In this document: one piece after another, positions 14,218-19,561 of the stretch
Position numbering within the stretch: the first letter of the stretch is position 1
Layout of the letters: each line of letters opens with the position of its first letter
Source of the DNA: an uncultured bacterium
GTDB taxonomy: Bacteria > Bacillota > Clostridia > Christensenellales > QALW01
DNA length: 19,561 nt
Assembly (NCBI GenBank): GCA_905214315.1
Contig: CAJMLN010000039.1
Location: forward strand, 1 to 19,561
Direction of reading: 5' to 3'
Made by a program: the position numbers and the translations under genes
Notes under the pieces: generated by a model
Databases searched by the model: none
The model's input: only the letters and a program-made list of their open reading frames with translations
What the model was told of the DNA's origin: nothing

Positions 14218-15531
14218 TTGAAAACAGATTGTTTAAAAAATTCCGTTTCGCAGGAAGAGAAGAAATTAAAATCGCAAAGCATAATTATTGAAAAACAGGC
14301 GATTGAAAAAATACCGGATATATTAAAAAAATGCAATACCCGCAGGGTTTTTGTGCTTACGGATAAAAATGCGTATCATGCCGCCGGAGAAAGGATTCTT
14401 TCCATACTCAAAAACTCGGAAATCGATTATTCGGAATTTATGTTTTGCGAAGATAAAACGGAACCGGATGAGCAGGCCGTGGGAAGGGCGGTAATGCATT
14501 ATGACGGGCGCTGCGATACCATCCTTGCAGTAGGTTCGGGTGTTATTAATGATATTGGAAAAATTCTGGCACATATAACGGGAAAAACTTATATCATATT
14601 TGCAACGGCTCCATCAATGGACGGGTATGCTTCGGCCACATCTTCCATGGCATTGGAAGGGGTAAAGGTATCCGTTTTGTCAAAGAGTGCGGATATTATT
14701 ATTGGAGATATCGATATTTTAAGAAACGCGCCTCTTGTTATGTTAAAAGCCGGCCTTGGCGATATGCTTGCAAAATATGTAAGTATTTGCGAATGGCGGA
14801 TCGCGCATATTGTAACGGGAGAGTATTATTGCGAGAGTATTGCGGCTTCGGTAAGGGAAGCTGTGAAAAAATGTGTGGAAAATGCCGAGGGGCTGCTGAA
14901 AAGGGAGGAAACTGCAGTAAAGGCTGTGTTTGAAGGTCTTATTCTGTGCGGGTGTGCCATGAGCCGTGCAGGTACATCCCGGCCGGCGTCGGGAATAGAA
15001 CATTATTTTTCTCATATATGGGATATGCGCGGCCTGGCTTGGAATACTCCGGTAGCTTTGCACGGCCTTCAGTGCGCGGCAGCAACCCTTTTAACGATAC
15101 GGCTTTATGAAAAAATGCACGATATTACGCCTGACAAAGAAAACGCCATTCGGTATGTGCGTGCGTTCGATTTTGCAGGGTGGAGCGAACAATTAAGGCG
15201 TTTTCTCGGCAAGGGGGCGGAGGGAATGATTGAACAGGAGGAAAAAGAGAAAAAATACAGTATTGATAAGCATAAAATCCGCCTTGAAAGAATTATAGAA
15301 AATTGGGAGGCCATTCTTCAGGTTATCGACGAAGAACTACCGAATGCGGAAGCTATAGCAAAGCTTCTGCGGAAATTGGATATGCCTGAGGATTGTGAGG
15401 CGATGGGTATCTCGAAAGAGCTTTTGCCTATGACGTTTTGTGCAACAAAGGATATAAGAGATAAATATGTGTTGTCACGGCTTGCATGGGATTTGGGGAT
15501 TATTGACGAAATAGCACAGAATTTAATATAA
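14218..15531 (+). CDS. sn-glycerol-1-phosphate dehydrogenase-like protein (AraM/EgsA family)
   Basis: A 437-residue member of the iron-containing alcohol dehydrogenase superfamily, closest by motif to sn-glycerol-1-phosphate dehydrogenase (AraM/EgsA). That enzyme interconverts DHAP and glycerol-1-phosphate with NAD(P)H. The nucleotide-binding GSGVINDIGK starts near residue 106. APSMDGYASATSSM (131-144) is a hallmark of the G1PDH branch. Metal ligands are expected at D182 (AGLGDMLAK), H262 or H266 (GIEHYFSH) and H282 (ALHGLQ). The chosen start is a TTG at 14218 with GAGGTGA just upstream; an in-frame TTG at 14188 lies within the promoter and is rejected. It is 19 bp upstream of a GDPD and divergent from the DeoR-type regulator. 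The direction in vivo (catabolic or synthetic) is not shown by sequence. Confidence 0.82.
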   Translation: MKTDCLKNSVSQEEKKLKSQSIIIEKQAIEKIPDILKKCNTRRVFVLTDKNAYHAAGERILSILKNSEIDYSEFMFCEDKTEPDEQAVGRAVMHYDGRCDTILAVGSGVINDIGKILAHITGKTYIIFATAPSMDGYASATSSMALEGVKVSVLSKSADIIIGDIDILRNAPLVMLKAGLGDMLAKYVSICEWRIAHIVTGEYYCESIAASVREAVKKCVENAEGLLKREETAVKAVFEGLILCGCAMSRAGTSRPASGIEHYFSHIWDMRGLAWNTPVALHGLQCAAATLLTIRLYEKMHDITPDKENAIRYVRAFDFAGWSEQLRRFLGKGAEGMIEQEEKEKKYSIDKHKIRLERIIENWEAILQVIDEELPNAEAIAKLLRKLDMPEDCEAMGISKELLPMTFCATKDIRDKYVLSRLAWDLGIIDEIAQNLI

Positions 15532-15550
15532 AAAAGGAAGAGAGAAAAAT

Positions 15551-16348
15551 ATGAAGAACATTTTAGTAGAGGGACATCGGGGATACTGCGCAAAATATCC
15601 TGAGAATACGCTTGTTTCTTTTGATGCGGCACTTGCACTTGGTGTGGACGCGATTGAATTTGACGTTTGGCTTACTTGTGATAAAGTTCCGGTTTTAATG
15701 CATGACGGCAGTGCGCTGCGTACTTGCGGCGTGGACGCGCGTTTATGCGATTTGACGCTAAGCAGCGTAAAAAAACTGGAGCCTGTCTACTGCCAAAAAT
15801 TTGGGAATGAATATGTGGGGAAGGGAATTACCGTGCCTACCTTGGAAGAACTTTTGCAGCTGTGTAAGCAAAAACGTCCGGATATTATTCTTGGAGTTGA
15901 AATTAAAGAATATACAGAAGAAACTGTAGATTTGACTGTAGCGCTGCTGAAACAATACGGCTTTTTTGATCGCTGCTATTTTTATGCCTTTAACGGCAGG
16001 ATTATTCGGTATATAAAAACGAAATATAACGGCCGTACGATGGGGTATCCGGATTTTCAAATGGCGGAATTTGAGACGGATACGTATCACTATTATGATG
16101 AGATAGGAATCAGCATGAAGATTCTTCACTCTGAAATCGTGTCTTTTTATCTTAACAAGGGGTTTCCGATCCATATGTTTTGCGCGGATACGCAGGAGGA
16201 TGTTGCACTATGCGTTCGTATGGGCGCTTCGCTGATTACCGCAAACGATCCGATTCCGCTGATGCAGTATCTGAATCGTCAGGATTCTTCGGGAAACAGG
16301 ATAATACAGGGACATGTTGCATTTAAAAGCGGTAAAGAAAAAAGCTGA
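15551..16348 (+). CDS. glycerophosphodiester phosphodiesterase
   Basis: A 265-residue GDPD-family TIM barrel that hydrolyses glycerophosphodiesters to a glycerol phosphate and an alcohol. Catalytic and metal-site motifs are H9-R10 (EGHRGY), PENT at 17-20, E36 and D38 (IEFDVW), H51-D52 (LMHDG), and E117 with K119 (GVEIKEY). It ends with ITANDPIPLMQYL, as usual for the family. No signal peptide is seen, so it resembles cytoplasmic UgpQ rather than secreted GlpQ. GGAAGAGAG precedes the ATG, 19 bp after the dehydrogenase gene, so the two are co-transcribed. The stop codon lies within the stem of the terminator. Confidence 0.9.
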   Translation: MKNILVEGHRGYCAKYPENTLVSFDAALALGVDAIEFDVWLTCDKVPVLMHDGSALRTCGVDARLCDLTLSSVKKLEPVYCQKFGNEYVGKGITVPTLEELLQLCKQKRPDIILGVEIKEYTEETVDLTVALLKQYGFFDRCYFYAFNGRIIRYIKTKYNGRTMGYPDFQMAEFETDTYHYYDEIGISMKILHSEIVSFYLNKGFPIHMFCADTQEDVALCVRMGASLITANDPIPLMQYLNRQDSSGNRIIQGHVAFKSGKEKS

Positions 16349-16372
16349 ACGAAGAATGCGTTCAGCTTTTTT
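16338..16372. terminator. strong bidirectional terminator between the GDPD gene and htpG
   Basis: A 14 bp perfect stem, AAAAAAGCTGAACG (16338-16351) with CGTTCAGCTTTTTT (16359-16372), closes a 7-nt loop. It has T runs on both strands and lies between convergent genes 27 bp apart. This is the cleanest terminator in the window. Confidence 0.9.
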
Positions 16373-16375
16373 AAT

Positions 16376-18148
16376 TTATTTTAATGTTTTTTCTAAAATT
16401 TCGGCGCTCTCTTTGATAAAGCTGGTTATGTCTTCGGCCGAAAGCGAACCGTAGGCAAGGCGGGCCAGGTCGTACACATATTTTACGGCGGCCTCCTTTT
16501 CGGCGCCGTTAGCCATTGTGTTCAGGCTTTCAATTAAGGGGCTGGCCGTATTTAAAACCAGCGTGTATTTGAGCATGCCCCCCATCGCCGGCATACCGTA
16601 GTAGCGCTGCGCTTCCTCCATACGGCGGCCGAATTCATCGGCTAAAAGCACGGCGGGCAGGCTGCCGGCTAATTTCTCGGCTTTTACGTCGGTGTTTTCG
16701 GCCTTTACCGTATCCTTTGTATAGGTGCAAAGCGTTTCAAACAAGTGATTTTCAGTGTCATCACTGCCGGCCAATTCGGCGTCCACGCGCGTAAAGCGTA
16801 CGCCGGGATTCTGCATTTCAATATGCTGCATAAAGGGAATATCCAGCATACCGCCTAAAAGCAGGGCGGATTTTCCCGCTTCCTTTAGCAGGGCAATATA
16901 CTGCGCCTGCTTTTTTTCATCCGCAGCGTAGTACACTTTTTTATCTTCGCTGCCCTCTAAATAGGAGGAAAGAGTTGTATAGGCGCCGTCCGTTGTTTTG
17001 TAGATGATATGCTCTTTCATGCGCTCGTCAAACTTAGCGTCGCGCATGCAGCCGTATTTGATGAATACATTGATATCCTCCCAGTATTTTTCGTACAGCT
17101 CCCGTTCATCCTTTGCCATACTGCAGAGCCTGTCGGCAATTTTTTTGGTAATATGGCCGCTGATGCGGGCAACGGTGCGGTCATTTTGTAAAAAGCTTCT
17201 GGAAACGTTCAACGGCATGTCGGGGCAGTCGATTACGCCCTTGAGCAGCATTAAAAATTCAGGAATGATCTCTTTTATATTATCCGCCACAAATACCTGA
17301 TTATTGAAAAGCTTGATCTGTCCCTGAATGCTTTCCGGGTTTTCCGTCAGCTTGGGGAAATATACGATGCCCTTTAAGTTGAAAGGGTAGTCTACGTTTA
17401 GGTGAATCCAAAAGAGCGGGTCGTTAAAATCCGTAAACACCTTGTGATAGAAAGCCTTGTATTCTTCCTCGGTGCACTCAGCCGGCGCTTTAAGCCACAG
17501 CGGCGCGGTATCATTGATCGGCTTTTCCTCGTTTTCACCGGTCAAAATAATCTCTACCGGCATAAAGGCGCAGTATTTTTGCAAAACTTCGCGTACAGAG
17601 GCGTTTTGGGCGAAATCCTTGCTGTCCTCGTTTAAGTACAGGGTAATCACGGTGCCGCACTGGGATTTTTCGCAGTCGGAAATCGTATATTCGTCGCTGC
17701 CATCGCTCTCCCAGAGTACGGGAGCGGCGCCCTCCTGATAGGAAAGGGTTTCAATGGTGACCCGATCGGCAACCATAAAGGCCGAATAAAAGCCCAGGCC
17801 GAAATGACCGATAATAGCAGAGCTTCCGCTGTTCTCATATTTTTCCAAAAAATCTGCTGCGCCGGAGAAGGCAACTTGATTGATGTATTTTTCGACTTCT
17901 TCTTTCGTCATACCAATGCCGTTATCGGCAAAGCTGAGCGTTCCGGCGTCCTTATCGGCGGTAATGGTTACTCGGTAGGACTCTTGCTCCTCTGCACTGC
18001 CCAGCTGCACCAGCTTTTTATATTTGCTGATGGCATCCACGCCGTTGGAGACCAGCTCACGGATAAAAATATCGCGGTCGCTGTACAGCCATTTTTTAAT
18101 GATCGGCATTAGGTTATCGGAATTTACCGAAATTTTTCCTTTTTCCAT
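16376..18148 (-). CDS. htpG: molecular chaperone HtpG (Hsp90)
   Basis: A 590-residue bacterial Hsp90, an ATP-dependent dimeric chaperone. The Bergerat ATP fold shows RELVSNGVDAI (30-40, with E31, N35 and D38), DNGIGMT (75-81) and GHFGLGFYSAFMV (114-126). The middle-domain ATP-contact segment includes NVSRSFLQNDR. The protein is shorter than E. coli HtpG (624), as I would expect of this Clostridia-type subgroup. AAGGGA precedes the ATG. The gene starts 1 bp after coaX, so it should be co-transcribed with, and perhaps translationally coupled to, coaX and the S-component gene. No CIRCE-like heat-shock operator is visible upstream within the window. Confidence 0.95.
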   Translation of the reverse strand: MEKGKISVNSDNLMPIIKKWLYSDRDIFIRELVSNGVDAISKYKKLVQLGSAEEQESYRVTITADKDAGTLSFADNGIGMTKEEVEKYINQVAFSGAADFLEKYENSGSSAIIGHFGLGFYSAFMVADRVTIETLSYQEGAAPVLWESDGSDEYTISDCEKSQCGTVITLYLNEDSKDFAQNASVREVLQKYCAFMPVEIILTGENEEKPINDTAPLWLKAPAECTEEEYKAFYHKVFTDFNDPLFWIHLNVDYPFNLKGIVYFPKLTENPESIQGQIKLFNNQVFVADNIKEIIPEFLMLLKGVIDCPDMPLNVSRSFLQNDRTVARISGHITKKIADRLCSMAKDERELYEKYWEDINVFIKYGCMRDAKFDERMKEHIIYKTTDGAYTTLSSYLEGSEDKKVYYAADEKKQAQYIALLKEAGKSALLLGGMLDIPFMQHIEMQNPGVRFTRVDAELAGSDDTENHLFETLCTYTKDTVKAENTDVKAEKLAGSLPAVLLADEFGRRMEEAQRYYGMPAMGGMLKYTLVLNTASPLIESLNTMANGAEKEAAVKYVYDLARLAYGSLSAEDITSFIKESAEILEKTLK

Positions 18149-18149
18149 G

Positions 18150-18926
18150 TTATTTCCCTTCTTTGTTCATATTGTAAATCAAACGCAGCCCCTCCAGCGT
18201 CAGCCTGGGGTCCACTACGTCGATTGCGTCGGTATGGTCGGCAATTGCTCTGGCAAGCCCGCCGGTAGCAATAACCCTTGCTTGCGGAAAACCTGCTTCT
18301 GCTTTCATTTTTTTTATCAAGTATTCAATCTGCCCGATGTAGCCGTAGAGCAGACCTGCCTGCATACAGGTGATTGTGTTTTTGCCGATCACGCTTTTGG
18401 GCAGCTCCAGCGCCACTGCCGGCAGGTTGGCCGCGCGGTTTGAAATGGCGTCGGATGACACCCGCACGCCCGGCAGAATGCAGCCGCCTAAGATTTCCGC
18501 CGTATCGGAGGTAATAAACATCGTAGTGGCGGTGCCGAAATCAATGGTAATGCACGGACCGCCGTAGCGCTGAAAGGCCGATACCGTATCACAGATGATA
18601 TCGCCTCCGATTTCCCGGGCGTTGTTGGTACGAATGTTCAGCCCGGTTTTGATTCCCGCGCCGACAACGATTGGTTTTTTATGCAGATAATCTCCCAGCA
18701 TGTGCTCAATGGTAAAATTAATAGCTGGCACTACGGAAGAGAGAATAATGCCGCATATAGCGTCGGGTTCAATTGCTTTTGTGTGAAGCATCGCCACTAG
18801 GGCAATTCCGTATTCGTCGCTGGTCTTTCTAAGATCCGTAGCGATGCGCCAGGAGCCGACAAGCTTTGCACCCTCATATACACCGGCTTTTATATTGGTG
18901 TTTCCAATATCTAAAACAAGAATCAT
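18150..18926 (-). CDS. coaX: type III pantothenate kinase CoaX
   Basis: A 258-residue ASKHA-fold kinase catalysing ATP-dependent phosphorylation of pantothenate, the first step of coenzyme A synthesis. DIGNTN at 6-11 is the phosphate-binding motif, and TIDFGTATT followed by GGCILPGV are family signatures. Length matches CoaX. Its ATG overlaps the stop of the upstream S-component gene (ATGA) with AAAGGA in front. It sits between a putative pantothenate importer and htpG, so uptake and metabolic trapping of the vitamin would be made from one transcript. Confidence 0.95.
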   Translation of the reverse strand: MILVLDIGNTNIKAGVYEGAKLVGSWRIATDLRKTSDEYGIALVAMLHTKAIEPDAICGIILSSVVPAINFTIEHMLGDYLHKKPIVVGAGIKTGLNIRTNNAREIGGDIICDTVSAFQRYGGPCITIDFGTATTMFITSDTAEILGGCILPGVRVSSDAISNRAANLPAVALELPKSVIGKNTITCMQAGLLYGYIGQIEYLIKKMKAEAGFPQARVIATGGLARAIADHTDAIDVVDPRLTLEGLRLIYNMNKEGK

Positions 18927-19537
18927 GTGGTTTCCTTTCTTTTGCCGAGTTTGGGAAGATAGATCGCAAGCACTTTACTAAGGGCCGTGCCGATCACACC
19001 GCAGATAATAATTTCAAGGATAGCGTTAAAAGTGACAAGAAGAAGGATAATTTCTGTTACGGGCAGTGCAGCAAGGTTTAAGCCCATTCCTTCTAAATTT
19101 GCGTTGCGGAAGAACAGCAAAAAGCATAGAGTAAAAAACAGCGTGTTGAGCAGTGCGCCGGAAATGGATGTAACAACAAAAGAAATAAATTTTGTTTTAT
19201 CTTTACGTGCTAAAAATTGAAAGATGAGCCCGGACAGCCAACCCATAAGAATGCGGGGGATTAACGTGCATATAAGGGTCGCCCAAACGTTTATGCTAAG
19301 CATTGCTGCTCCAAACGGGCTGAGACCGAAACACTGCAGAAAGCTTGTAGCGCCGAATATGAATCCGAAAAAAGCGCCATAAGCAGGGCCTAAAAGCATA
19401 GCGCCGATGACTACGGGAATCATTAAAATTGTAACTTCAATTGTAGCGATTTTAATGTAACCCAGCGGCGTAAAGCCTAAGAGCAGGATAATTGCGGTAA
19501 TCACCGCGGCCAGTACCAGTTTCTTTGTTTTGTTCAT
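18923..19537 (-). CDS. panT: ECF transporter S component, probably for pantothenate (PanT-like)
   Basis: A 204-residue, highly hydrophobic protein with about six membrane segments and the pattern of an ECF substrate-binding S component. The first helix holds small-residue spacing (LAAVITA) of the AxxxA type used to contact EcfT. The GAMLLGPAYGAFFGFIFGATSF loop-helix is typical of S components. Substrate assignment rests on context: its stop overlaps the start of coaX (ATGA), and PanT S components are known next to CoA genes in Bacillota. The ATG at 19537 with GGAGG 6 nt upstream is preferred over an in-frame ATG at 19549. Energising subunits are not adjacent; EcfA1, EcfA2 and EcfT at 4660-7144 are candidates. 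Confidence 0.8.
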   Translation of the reverse strand: MNKTKKLVLAAVITAIILLLGFTPLGYIKIATIEVTILMIPVVIGAMLLGPAYGAFFGFIFGATSFLQCFGLSPFGAAMLSINVWATLICTLIPRILMGWLSGLIFQFLARKDKTKFISFVVTSISGALLNTLFFTLCFLLFFRNANLEGMGLNLAALPVTEIILLLVTFNAILEIIICGVIGTALSKVLAIYLPKLGKRKETT

Positions 19538-19561
19538 GTTTTCCTCCATTCCGGCTCCGCA

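Noticed and set aside
17990..18060. HtpG has SNGVDA where E. coli has SNASDA in the ATP site
   Set aside because: The catalytic E31 and the N35 and D38 positions are kept. As I recall, SNG.DAI is normal in a Clostridia-type HtpG subgroup, so it is not treated as a defect.
1..19561. Mobile elements, CRISPR, toxin-antitoxin or defence genes
   Set aside because: I looked for transposase and integrase motifs, spaced direct repeats, att-like repeats at boundaries and small overlapping gene pairs, and saw none.

Overview
The gene families and control signals point to a Gram-positive Bacillota of the class Clostridia. Evidence includes a shared ECF vitamin-transporter module with a separate S component, type III pantothenate kinase, AGGAGG-type ribosome binding sites, several near-consensus sigma-A promoters (TTGACA/TATAAT with 16-18 bp spacers) and T-rich intrinsic terminators. 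No rRNA, tRNA, CRISPR array, insertion sequence, phage gene or origin was seen. The window looks chromosomal and mostly housekeeping, with two small accessory-looking units.

Layout. (1) 1-62: the first 20 codons of a minus-strand gene cut by the window edge. (2) 257-7877: one plus-strand run of nine genes with overlaps or gaps of at most 9 bp: sugar-phosphate isomerase-like TIM barrel, tcdA, a YmfI-like SDR, prmA, rarA, ecfA1, ecfA2, ecfT, truA, then a probable terminator. (3) 8101-9621: a metallophosphoesterase and a second isomerase-like TIM barrel, behind an extended -10 promoter that carries an 8 bp inverted repeat. (4) 9846-10790 (minus): an unrecognised membrane protein with a CxxC/HxxC metal-site-like motif and a consensus promoter. 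(5) 11111-13337: divergent yqeY (minus) and glnS (plus). (6) 13395-16348: a DeoR-type repressor divergent from a glycerol-1-phosphate dehydrogenase-like gene and a glycerophosphodiester phosphodiesterase. A 7-5-7 inverted repeat lies in the repressor's own promoter, and one more half-site lies on the -35 of the opposing promoter. (7) 16376-19537 (minus): panT-like ECF S component, coaX, htpG, tightly coupled.

How the genes fit together. Four members of the long operon act on the translation apparatus: TcdA on tRNA t6A, the YmfI-like SDR probably on EF-P, PrmA on ribosomal protein L11 and TruA on tRNA uridines. With GlnRS and YqeY nearby, the window is rich in translation functions. EcfA1, EcfA2 and EcfT form the energising module of a group II ECF transporter. 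The putative pantothenate S component next to pantothenate kinase is a natural client of it. The DeoR/G1PDH/GDPD unit looks like a self-contained regulated route from glycerophosphodiesters to DHAP, and it is the best candidate here for an under-described pathway.
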